Part shown: piece by piece, positions 53,661-61,465 of the stretch | How the letters are laid out: every line of letters begins with the position of its first letter | Position numbering within the stretch: position 1 is the first letter of the stretch | Assembly (NCBI GenBank): GCA_963703085.1 | Contig: OY969789.1 | Coordinates: 1,488,001 to 1,552,000 of the forward strand | Origin: DATAEG01 sp963703085 | GTDB taxonomy: Bacteria > Actinomycetota > Actinomycetes > Mycobacteriales > Jatrophihabitantaceae | Length of the DNA: 64,000 bases | Direction: 5' to 3' | The notes under the pieces: model-generated | Seen by the model: the letters and a program-made list of their open reading frames with translations, nothing else | What the model was told of the DNA's origin: nothing | Databases searched by the model: none | Position numbers and translations under genes: made by a program

Positions 53661-54269
53661 CTACCGGCCCAGAATCAGGGTCAGCGCCTCTGCCCGCGAG
53701 CGAGGGTCCGACCGGAAGCCGCCACGTACCGCGGAGGTGACGGTGCGGGCACCGGGCTTCTTGATGCCGCGCATGGCCATGCACAGATGCTCGGCCTCCA
53801 CGACGACGATGACCCCGCGCGGCTGCAGCACCCGGGCCACTGCGTCGGCCACCTGGGAGGTGAGCCGCTCTTGCACCTGCGGGCGGCGGGCGTACAGATC
53901 GACCAGCCGGGCGAGTTTGGACAGCCCGGTGATCCGGCCGTTCTCGCCGGGGATGTAGCCCACCGCTGCCGTGCCGTGCCACGGCACCAGGTGGTGCTCA
54001 CACGTCGAGTACAGCGGGATGTCCTTGACCAGGACCAGCTCGTCGTAGTTCTCCTCGAACGTGGTTTCCAGCACCTCGTCGGGGTCGACGAACAGTCCGG
54101 CAAAGATCTCCGCGTACGCCCGCGCGACGCGTACCGGCGTGGCCTTCAGGCCTGCGCGATCCGGGTCCTCGCCGACGGCCAGCAGGAGCTCGCGCACCGC
54201 AGCCTCGGCCCGGGGCAGGTCGACCGCCCCCGGGACAGGCGTAGCACCGGGTGAAGTGTCGCTTGCCAT
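53661..54269 (-). CDS. folE: GTP cyclohydrolase I
   Basis: 202 residues. First step of folate synthesis. It has ATPVRVARAYAEIFAGLF, the Zn ligands in YSTCEHHLVPWHGTAAVGYIP with CEHH, LSKLARLVDLYARRPQVQERLTSQVADAV, and the distal Cys in EAEHLCMAMRGIKKPGARTVTSAVRG. Standard length. It starts with ATG 28 bp after the ftsH stop. Confidence 0.97.
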   Translation of the reverse strand: MASDTSPGATPVPGAVDLPRAEAAVRELLLAVGEDPDRAGLKATPVRVARAYAEIFAGLFVDPDEVLETTFEENYDELVLVKDIPLYSTCEHHLVPWHGTAAVGYIPGENGRITGLSKLARLVDLYARRPQVQERLTSQVADAVARVLQPRGVIVVVEAEHLCMAMRGIKKPGARTVTSAVRGGFRSDPRSRAEALTLILGR

Positions 54270-54297
54270 TACCGTGTGCCCGTCCCGTGTGCGGCAC

Positions 54298-56526
54298 TCA
54301 CCGTGGTCCGGGTGCGCCTTGATCCGGCGGCGGATAACCGGGGTTGCCCGAAGCCGGCGGGTAACCGCTCGGCGGGGTGTAGCCCGGCGTGACCGGTGGC
54401 CCGCTGGGCGGCTGGTAGCCGGGATACGGGGCGGGCGGCGGCGGTGTCGGCGCGCCTCCTACGGAGGCGTTCGGGTCCGCGCCGTGCCGTGGGCCGGCCG
54501 GGGTGGTCACGCCGGGCGTCCCGTTCGATGAGCCGCCACCGTTCGGTGATGCGCCACCGTTCTGCGACGGCGTGCCGTTGGCCACGTACTTGCTGCCGTT
54601 CGGCGGTGGCGGCCGCTTGCCCCGCAGCGCCTCCGGGATCTCGATCGGACCACGGTCGCTCGGCGTGCGCTTGCCGAAGCCGTTGAAGCTGTTGTGCGGC
54701 GGGCGCTTGCGAACCGGGGCAAGGATGCGATCCAGGTCCTCGCGGCCCAGCGTCTCCTTCTCCACCAGCTCCAGCACCAGCGCGTCGAGTACGTCGCGGT
54801 ACTGGACCAAAATCTCCCAGGCCTCGTCGTGCGCTGCTTCGATCAGGCCGCGCACTTCTTCGTCGATGTCCGACGCGATCTCCTCGGAGTAGTCGCGTTG
54901 GTGGCCGTAGTCGCGGCCCATGAACGGTTCGGAGTCGCCGGTGCCGTACTTCACCGCGCCGAGCTTGGCGCTCATGCCGTACTCGGTGACCATCGACTTG
55001 GCCAACTGCGTCGCCCGCTCGATGTCGTTGGACGCGCCGGTCGTCGGCTCGTGGAACACCATCTCTTCCGACGCCCGACCGCCCAGTGCGTAGACGAGCT
55101 GGTCGATGATCTCCGAGCGGGTCTGGTTGTAGCGGTCCTCCAGCGGAAGCACCAGCGTGTGCCCCAGCGAGCGGCCGCGCGGCAGGATCGTCACCTTGTG
55201 CACCGGGTCGAGGTGGGGCATCGCCCACGCGGCCAGCGCGTGGCCGGCCTCGTGGTAGGCGGTGACCCGCTTCTCGTCGTCGCTCATCGCCCGGGTCTTG
55301 CGTTCCGGGCCGGCGATGACGCGGTCGATCGACTCTTCCAGCGCGGCGTTGGTGATCAGCCGGCCGTTGTTGCGGGCGGTGAGCAGCGCCGCCTCGTTGA
55401 TGACGTTGGCCAGGTCGGCACCGGTGAAGCCGGGGGTCCGCCGGGCGATGACGTCGAGGTCGACGTCCTGCGCGAACGGCTTGCCCTTGGCGTGCACCCG
55501 GAGCACGGCCTTGCGACCCTCCACGTCCGGCGGGCCGACCGCGATCTGCCGGTCGAACCGGCCTGGCCGCAGCAGTGCCGGGTCGAGGATGTCCGGACGG
55601 TTGGTGGCGGCAATGAGGATGACGCCGCCCTTCACGTCGAACCCGTCCATCTCCACCAGCAACTGGTTCAGGGTCTGCTCGCGCTCGTCGTGGCCGCCGC
55701 CCATACCGGCACCGCGGTGCCGACCGACGGCGTCGATCTCGTCGACGAACACGATGGCCGGCGCGTTGGCCTTGGCCTGCTCGAAGAGATCGCGTACCCG
55801 GGAGGCACCGACGCCGACGAACATCTCGACGAAGTCCGAACCGGAGATCGAGTAGAACGGCACCCCGGCCTCACCGGCGACGGCGCGGGCCAGCAGCGTC
55901 TTACCGGTTCCGGGCGGCCCGTAGAGCAGCACGCCCTTCGGGATCTTCGCGCCGATCGCCTGGAACTTGGCCGGGTTCTCCAGGAACTCCTTGATCTCCT
56001 CCAGCTCCTCGACCGCCTCGTCCGCGCCGGCGACGTCGGCGAAGGTGGTCTTCGGCATGTCCTTGTTGACGAGCTTGGCCTTGCTGCGGCCGAAGCTCAT
56101 CACCTTGTTACCGCCACCCTGCATCTGGGTGAGGATGAAGAACAGGATGCCGAACAGCAACAGGAACGGCAGCAGGGTGAACAGCAACGACAGCCAGGGG
56201 TTGTCCTTGCTCACCTTGGTCGACAGGTCCACCCCGGCCTTGCCCTTGATCTCGTCGAAGATGGGACGAGTCGCGTCGGCCGGATAGGAGGTCTTGATCT
56301 TGGTGTGGCCGTCGAGCGGCTTTTTCAGCTGCAGCTCGAGGGTCTGCTCCTTGTCGTGCAACACGGCCTTGGTGACGTTGCCGGTATCGACCTGAGCCAG
56401 TGCCTGGGAGGTGGTGACCGAGTGGTACCCGTCGCCGCCGGAGAGCAACGAGGGCAGCACGAAGACGGCGATGAGGATCACCAGTCCCCACAACCACCAT
56501 GAACGTGCGATGCGCTTGCGATCCAT
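54298..56526 (-). CDS. ftsH: ATP-dependent zinc metalloprotease FtsH
   Basis: 742 residues. Membrane-bound AAA+ protease degrading damaged and regulatory proteins. TM1 is near residues 8-28 and TM2 near 112-135; Walker A GPPGTGKT is near 203-210, with FVGVGASRVRDLF, IVFVDEIDAVGRHR, SRH NRPDILDPALLRPGRFDR and the zinc motif HEAGH. The C-terminal 120 residues are Pro/Gly/Asn-rich, as in actinobacterial FtsH. The ATG (MDRKRIARSWW) was chosen over a GTG 6 nt earlier. Head of the leftward fol operon. Confidence 0.97.
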   Translation of the reverse strand: MDRKRIARSWWLWGLVILIAVFVLPSLLSGGDGYHSVTTSQALAQVDTGNVTKAVLHDKEQTLELQLKKPLDGHTKIKTSYPADATRPIFDEIKGKAGVDLSTKVSKDNPWLSLLFTLLPFLLLFGILFFILTQMQGGGNKVMSFGRSKAKLVNKDMPKTTFADVAGADEAVEELEEIKEFLENPAKFQAIGAKIPKGVLLYGPPGTGKTLLARAVAGEAGVPFYSISGSDFVEMFVGVGASRVRDLFEQAKANAPAIVFVDEIDAVGRHRGAGMGGGHDEREQTLNQLLVEMDGFDVKGGVILIAATNRPDILDPALLRPGRFDRQIAVGPPDVEGRKAVLRVHAKGKPFAQDVDLDVIARRTPGFTGADLANVINEAALLTARNNGRLITNAALEESIDRVIAGPERKTRAMSDDEKRVTAYHEAGHALAAWAMPHLDPVHKVTILPRGRSLGHTLVLPLEDRYNQTRSEIIDQLVYALGGRASEEMVFHEPTTGASNDIERATQLAKSMVTEYGMSAKLGAVKYGTGDSEPFMGRDYGHQRDYSEEIASDIDEEVRGLIEAAHDEAWEILVQYRDVLDALVLELVEKETLGREDLDRILAPVRKRPPHNSFNGFGKRTPSDRGPIEIPEALRGKRPPPPNGSKYVANGTPSQNGGASPNGGGSSNGTPGVTTPAGPRHGADPNASVGGAPTPPPPAPYPGYQPPSGPPVTPGYTPPSGYPPASGNPGYPPPDQGAPGPR

Positions 56527-56750
56527 AGTCACGCGCGGGGGCGCGTCAACGCCCCGCTTGCCTCCTGCTCAGCACTGGAAAACGGCCAGCAAACCTGCCG
56601 AAGACGGTACACGGCGCCGTTGGGACGGGCTCGCTCACGCTCAGCACGCCGAAGGCGGTGGACTGTCCTGGACGTGGGTTGAACGCGCCGGCCCGGTGCG
56701 GCGTTCCAGCCGGGCGTTCGCTCTCAGCGCAGCTGCCGCCGCCCGGCTGC
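56527..56750. other. 224-bp gap between hpt and ftsH
   Basis: It contains the ftsH promoter region and a 9-bp stem near the hpt end. No protein-like frame or RNA gene is seen. Confidence 0.5.
56708..56748 (-). terminator. Weak candidate terminator after hpt
   Basis: AGCCGGGCG (56708-56716) and CGCCCGGCT (56740-56748) form a perfect 9-bp stem with a 23-nt loop, beginning 2 nt after the hpt stop. Confidence 0.35.
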
Positions 56751-57299
56751 TCACCCCCCGTAAACGCTGCGCTTCAGGATCCCGACGTAGGGCAGGTCGC
56801 GGTAGCGCTCGGCATAGTCCAGCCCGTACCCGACGACGAATTCGTTGGGGATGTCGAAGCCGGTGTACTTGACCTCCACCTGCACCTTGGCCGCGTCCGG
56901 CTTGCGCAGCAGTGTGACGATCTCCATCGAGGCCGGCTCCCGTGACATCAGGTTCTTCAGCAGCCACGACAGGGTGAGGCCGGAATCGATGATGTCCTCC
57001 ACCACCAGGACGTGCTTGCCGGCGATGTCGCGGTCGAGGTCCTTGAGGATGCGCACCACTCCGGACGAGGTGTGCGACGAGCCGTAGGAGCTGACCGCCA
57101 TGAACTCCATCGTGGAGGGCTGCTCCAGGGCCCGGGCCAGGTCGGACATGAACATCGCGGCGCCCTTGAGCACTCCGACCAGCAGGATCTCGCGGCCCGC
57201 GTAGTCGCTGTCGATCTGCTTGGCCACCTCGGCGATCCGATCGTGGATCTGCTCGGCGGTGATGACGACGGATTCGATGTCGGCGTCCAGGACGGACAC
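56751..57299 (-). CDS. hpt: Hypoxanthine phosphoribosyltransferase
   Basis: 182 residues. Purine salvage: hypoxanthine/guanine plus PRPP to IMP/GMP. It has ILLVGVLKGAAMFMSDLARA, the PRPP loop VLVVEDIIDSGLTL, KYTGFDIPNEFVVGYGLDYAERYRDLPYVG. The GTG at 57299 was chosen because GGGAG lies 8 nt upstream; a GTG 9 nt earlier is too close to it. 77 bp downstream of tilS, a widely conserved pair, with ftsH following. Confidence 0.96.
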   Translation of the reverse strand: MSVLDADIESVVITAEQIHDRIAEVAKQIDSDYAGREILLVGVLKGAAMFMSDLARALEQPSTMEFMAVSSYGSSHTSSGVVRILKDLDRDIAGKHVLVVEDIIDSGLTLSWLLKNLMSREPASMEIVTLLRKPDAAKVQVEVKYTGFDIPNEFVVGYGLDYAERYRDLPYVGILKRSVYGG

Positions 57300-57376
57300 G
57301 GATGGCACTCCCAGCGGGTTGTGAGGACAGCGGCGGCGGCGGGCAGGGAACTGCCCGGTGGTGGGGCGGTGCACGA

Positions 57377-58330
57377 TCAGCAGCGGTGCACCTGCAGCCT
57401 GCCAGACGACCTGGTGACGGTGCAGCCCCCGGGCAGCTGGGCCGGCCCCTGGCCGTGCCAGTCGGCGACGAGGCGGTCGAGCGTCCCGAGATGTGTCGCA
57501 GTGAGCGGCTCGGTGCCGATTGCCCGGGCCCACAACCGCAGCACCCGAATGCGGATCGCGCGGGGTTGCCCGGCCAGCTCGTCGATCGGTAGCTCCTCGG
57601 ACTCGTCGCCGAGCTGGCCGAACAGTTCGTCGGCGATGTGATCGAGTGCTGCACTGTCCTCGCGCAGCTGCGCCGCGGTGCGGGCCAGCGCCGGGGCGAC
57701 ACCGCCGCAGAGCACGTCGTCGAGCAGGGGCAACACCTCGCGGCGCAACCGGACCCGGGTGAACCGCGGATCGGCGTTGTGCGGGTCGTCCCACACCGGC
57801 AGGCCGAGCGCGGCGCAGGCTGCCTGCGTCGTACTGCGGCGCAGTCCCAGCAGCGGGCGCAGGTAGCGGCCGGTCCGCGGCGCCATCCCGGCGAGGGACC
57901 GCGGGCCTGATCCGCGGCCCAGACCGAGCAGCACAGTCTCTGCCTGGTCGTCCAAGGTGTGCCCGAGCAGCACATCGGCGTGCCAGGCTTCGGCCGTCGC
58001 GTTCAGTGCGGCGTACCGGGCGGTGCGGGCAGCTGCTTCCGGACCGCCGGTGCCGGTGACGTCCACCGCGACGACCTCGACCGGATCGAAGCCGAGTTCG
58101 TACCCGAGCGCTGCCACGGCGGCGGCCCGCCCGGCCGACCCGGGCTGCAGGCCGTGATCCACGGTGAGCAGCCCGGCGCTCACCCCGGCCCGGTCGGCCT
58201 CGAATGCGGTCGCGGCAGCCAGCGCCACCGAGTCGGCGCCGCCGGAGCAGGCCACCAGCACGGCGCCGCCGTCGGACAGCAGCGCCCGTACCGCGCGACG
58301 CACGGCTGCCACTGCCGGAGCCGGCCCCAT
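57377..58330 (-). CDS. tilS: tRNA(Ile)-lysidine synthetase
   Basis: 317 residues. It adds lysine to C34 of the AUA-reading tRNA-Ile. The PP-loop is VACSGGADSVALA; then VDHGLQPGS, GHTLDDQAETVLLGLGRGSG and RPLLGLRRSTTQAACAALGLP. The C-terminal domain is reduced, as usual in actinobacteria. GTG or ATG start at 58330 (MGPAPAVAAVRRAV). 58 bp downstream of the DUF2342 gene. Confidence 0.95.
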   Translation of the reverse strand: MGPAPAVAAVRRAVRALLSDGGAVLVACSGGADSVALAAATAFEADRAGVSAGLLTVDHGLQPGSAGRAAAVAALGYELGFDPVEVVAVDVTGTGGPEAAARTARYAALNATAEAWHADVLLGHTLDDQAETVLLGLGRGSGPRSLAGMAPRTGRYLRPLLGLRRSTTQAACAALGLPVWDDPHNADPRFTRVRLRREVLPLLDDVLCGGVAPALARTAAQLREDSAALDHIADELFGQLGDESEELPIDELAGQPRAIRIRVLRLWARAIGTEPLTATHLGTLDRLVADWHGQGPAQLPGGCTVTRSSGRLQVHRC

Positions 58331-58388
58331 CAGCGCAGCCGGTTTTGGCGCGGAATCGTCGTATCGGCGGCTGATCCGCCAAAAGCGG

Positions 58389-59435
58389 TCAGCCGTGGAC
58401 GCGGGTGATCCATCGCTCCGGAGCGCCGATCTCGTCCTTGCTGGGCAACGCCGACGGGGCGCTCCAGATCGCGTTGAACCCGTCCAGGCCCACCTTGTCG
58501 ACGATCGCCCGGACGAAGGCCGACCCCTCCACGTACTGCCGGGTCTTCGCGTCGAGACCCAGCAGCCGACGGATCAGCTTGTCCAGCGGGTTACCGCCCT
58601 TGCGCCGGCGCATCGCGAAGCGCGCCTCGATCTGCCGCTGGGTGGGGATGACGGTGGGCGATACCGCGTTCATCACGTACTCGGCATGGCCCTCCACCAG
58701 GCTCATGAAGCCGGTCAGCCGGTTGATCACGGCGCGCTGCTCGGGGGTGGCCAGCGCGTTGGCCAGCCCGCTGCCGTCCCCGCGACCGCGCACCGCGTTG
58801 ACGACCTCGGTCAACCCGTTGCTGAGCCGCTCCTTCAGCGCCGCCGGGTCGAGATCCATCGACGAGGTGAGCGCATTGACCTCGTCGAGCATGTGTTGGC
58901 GCATCCACGGCACGGCGGTGAACTGCACCCGGTGGGTGACCTCGTGCAGGCAGACCCACAGCCGGAAGTCCGACGGGTCCACGCCGAGCTTGCGTTCCAC
59001 CTCGACGACATTCGGCGCGACGAGCAGCAACTGCCCGTCCGGACGGTCGAAGAACTCGAACTGCCCGAGCACCTTGCTCGACAGGAACCCCAGCAACAGC
59101 CCGGCCTGCGCACCGGTGACCCGGCCGCCGACCATCTCGGTCATCTTGCCGGTCTTGCCCTGCTCGGCGAGCCGGTCGAGCAGCGGGCCCATCAGCCGTG
59201 CCATGCCACCGGCGTTCACATCGATCCAGCCCGGCCGGTCGACGACCCGGGTGATCGCGGTCAGCGGTGGCTCGCTCAGCGCGGTCAGCTCAGCGACGTG
59301 CGCTGCGGCGACCTCGGCAGCGTTGCTCAGCTCGGCGACCGCGGCAGCGGCCTCGTCGGCGCCGATCCGCGGCGGCGCGGACGCAGTCCGCTTGGCGGTC
59401 GATGCCGCCAGTTCCCAATCGATCAGCGAGGCCAT
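58389..59435 (-). CDS. Zinc-dependent metalloprotease, DUF2342 family
   Basis: 348 residues. The zinc-binding HEVTHRVQF (HExxH) lies in the middle, with SLVEGHAEYVMNAV probably giving the third ligand (E). It begins MASLIDWELAASTAKR, typical of the family, and ends WSAPSALPSKDEIGAPERWI. Actinobacteria carry it next to tilS; some members are labelled F420-biosynthesis-associated, but the role is unknown. The ATG lies 7 nt after TACCGT. Confidence 0.92.
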   Translation of the reverse strand: MASLIDWELAASTAKRTASAPPRIGADEAAAAVAELSNAAEVAAAHVAELTALSEPPLTAITRVVDRPGWIDVNAGGMARLMGPLLDRLAEQGKTGKMTEMVGGRVTGAQAGLLLGFLSSKVLGQFEFFDRPDGQLLLVAPNVVEVERKLGVDPSDFRLWVCLHEVTHRVQFTAVPWMRQHMLDEVNALTSSMDLDPAALKERLSNGLTEVVNAVRGRGDGSGLANALATPEQRAVINRLTGFMSLVEGHAEYVMNAVSPTVIPTQRQIEARFAMRRRKGGNPLDKLIRRLLGLDAKTRQYVEGSAFVRAIVDKVGLDGFNAIWSAPSALPSKDEIGAPERWITRVHG

Positions 59436-59442
59436 GCCTTGC

Positions 59443-59448
59443 ACGGTA
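59443..59448 (-). promoter_or_regulatory. Probable -10 of the DUF2342 gene (leaderless)
   Basis: TACCGT on the minus strand ends 7 nt before the ATG at 59435. Confidence 0.45.
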
Positions 59449-59479
59449 GCGGGCAAGACCGGACGGCGCCGCGCGGTGC

Positions 59480-60238
59480 TCAGCTGCGCGGGTAGCGGAC
59501 CAGGTGCTGGGTGTAGCCGCCGTCGACGACGACGGTGGAACCAGTCATGTACCCGGCGGCATCCGAAGCAAGGAACGTGACGACCGACGCGACCTCCTCG
59601 ACGCTGCCGACCCGACCCATCGGGATCCACTCGTTGAAGTTGTGCCGACCGACGTCATCGAGCAGCTGCCGGTTCAGGTCCGTCTCGATGGCACCTGGGG
59701 CGACCGCGTTGACCCGCACCCGGTCCGCGGCGAATTCGATCGCGGCGGTGCGGGTCAGCATCGACAGTGCCGCCTTGGCCGCGGCATACGCGCCATTGCC
59801 CCGGACCGGGACGGTGTCATGGATCGACGTGATGTTCACAATGCTGCCGGTGCCATTGGCTGAAAGCTGTGGCAGCAGCAGGCGCATGAGCTGCAGTGGG
59901 GCGACCAGATCGACTTCGAGGGTGCCCAGGAACGCGTCCCGGTCCAGATCGGCGAGTTCGGCGTGCTGCTCGGTGGCCGCGTTGTTCACCAGGATGTCCA
60001 GCCGTGGTTCGTCGGCCAACTCGGCCGCGATCCGCGCCGGCGTCTGCGGATCTGCCAGATCACCGGCCACGGCCCGCGTGCCGAGTTCGATCGCCAGTGC
60101 CTCCGCCGCGGCACCGCTCAGACCGTGCACGATCGCTCGGCCGCCGGCCGCGGTGATCGCCCGTGCAGTCGCCTCCCCGATGCCCGAGGTGGCCCCCGTG
60201 ATGAGGGCGCAGCGGCCCTGCAACGGCCCGCCGGTCAT
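59480..60238 (-). CDS. SDR family oxidoreductase
   Basis: 252 residues. The cofactor site is ALITGATSGIGEATARAI, with DILVNNAAT; catalysis is by Ser in IVNITSIHD and the Tyr-Lys pair in AYAAAKAAL; it ends FLASDAAGYMTGSTVVVDGGY. A classical SDR, NAD(P)-dependent. Being last in a unit with an enolase-superfamily sugar-acid dehydratase, it probably reduces or oxidises a deoxy-keto sugar acid or sugar. 15 bp after the enolase gene. Confidence 0.9.
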   Translation of the reverse strand: MTGGPLQGRCALITGATSGIGEATARAITAAGGRAIVHGLSGAAAEALAIELGTRAVAGDLADPQTPARIAAELADEPRLDILVNNAATEQHAELADLDRDAFLGTLEVDLVAPLQLMRLLLPQLSANGTGSIVNITSIHDTVPVRGNGAYAAAKAALSMLTRTAAIEFAADRVRVNAVAPGAIETDLNRQLLDDVGRHNFNEWIPMGRVGSVEEVASVVTFLASDAAGYMTGSTVVVDGGYTQHLVRYPRS

Positions 60239-60253
60239 GTCGTCACCTCGAGC

Positions 60254-61465
60254 TCACCATGCCGGCATCACCGGGTACCACCCCGGCCGGCGCGGATCGG
60301 CGCCGTGGCCGGAAGTGCCTGCTACGTAGAGGTTCGCGTACGCACCGCTGTCGTGCAGCCGGCGGTATTCGGCCACCTTCTCCCGGTCCAACTCGACTCC
60401 CCAGCCCGGTCCGTCGGGCGGGACGACGGTACCGTCACCGGCCGGCAGCAACCGCGCTCCGGCGATCACGTCGTCGACGAGATGGTGGTAGTGCGCGTCG
60501 ACGCCCAGGGTCAGGTTCGGGATCGTGACTCCGGTGTGGGCCATCACGGCCATCCCGATGCCGAGTTCGATGCCGGAGTGCATGCCCAGGCCGAGGCCGA
60601 GCACGGCACACATGTCGCCCAGCACCTGGGTGCGCGTCGGGCCGCCCCAATACCAGGGGTCGGAGAGCACCACGTCCACCGAGCCTTGTGCGATCGCACC
60701 GGGCAGGTCGGCGAACTCGACGACCACCATGTTCGTGGCCAGCGGAAGCGTTGTCCGCGAGCGAACCTGCGCCATTCCTGCCTGGCCGGGCGCCGGGTCC
60801 TCGTAGTACTCCAGACCGATACGTTCGAAGGCCTTCGCGTGCTTGATGGCTGTAGCCGGCGTCCATGCCGCGTTCGGGTCGAAGCGGATCGCGACGTCGG
60901 GCAGCCGGTCGCGGATCGCCTGCGTGGTGCGCACTTCGGTATCCGGATCCAGTACGCCGCCCTTGAGCTTCACCGTCCGGTAGCCGTACTGCTCGACCAG
61001 ATCTGCCGCGTGCTCGGCCATCGCTTCCGGTGTGTCGATTGCCGCCACGTCGTCGCGCGGATACCGGTAGAAGCAGTACGCAGCCATGTCGATGGACGGG
61101 CGCAGCGCACCTCCGAGCAGCTGGTACGCGGGGACGCCGGCCGCCTTGCCCTGTGCGTCGAGAAACGCCATCTCCAGCGCGGCTGCGGTCAGCGCGTTGT
61201 TGCTCCAGTAGAAGCGCTGCGTCACCCGCATCCGCAGCACCGCCAGCTCGTGCACCGTCAGACCGATCGCGACCGGCGCGTGCGTCATCACCTCGGCCGC
61301 GGAGGCCGCGGTCTCGCCGAGGCCGACGATGCCGCCCGCGGTATGCACCTCCACGATCGTTCTGGTGAACGCCTCGTGCACGCCATACGAGTGCCGGATC
61401 GGTGCCTGGATCGGCACGGTCACCTCGTAGGCGTCGACCTTGCTCACGACCAGGTCGGTGTTCAT
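60254..61465 (-). CDS. Enolase-superfamily sugar-acid dehydratase (glucarate dehydratase-like)
   Basis: 403 residues. Catalytic KLKGG at about 166-170, metal-site Asp in IRFDPNAAW (196), Glu in YYEDPAPG (222) and Asn in ATNM (245); a catalytic His at about 296 in GMHSGIELGIGMA. This set (K-x-K base plus late His) is that of the mandelate racemase/glucarate dehydratase subgroup. The exact acid sugar is unknown. The ATG overlaps the stop of the DUF5054 gene by 4 bp. Full length. Confidence 0.88.
   Translation of the reverse strand: MNTDLVVSKVDAYEVTVPIQAPIRHSYGVHEAFTRTIVEVHTAGGIVGLGETAASAAEVMTHAPVAIGLTVHELAVLRMRVTQRFYWSNNALTAAALEMAFLDAQGKAAGVPAYQLLGGALRPSIDMAAYCFYRYPRDDVAAIDTPEAMAEHAADLVEQYGYRTVKLKGGVLDPDTEVRTTQAIRDRLPDVAIRFDPNAAWTPATAIKHAKAFERIGLEYYEDPAPGQAGMAQVRSRTTLPLATNMVVVEFADLPGAIAQGSVDVVLSDPWYWGGPTRTQVLGDMCAVLGLGLGMHSGIELGIGMAVMAHTGVTIPNLTLGVDAHYHHLVDDVIAGARLLPAGDGTVVPPDGPGWGVELDREKVAEYRRLHDSGAYANLYVAGTSGHGADPRRPGWYPVMPAW

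Noticed and set aside
54694..56502. 602-residue open frame antisense to ftsH
   Set aside because: Shadow of the unambiguous ftsH frame; no family features.
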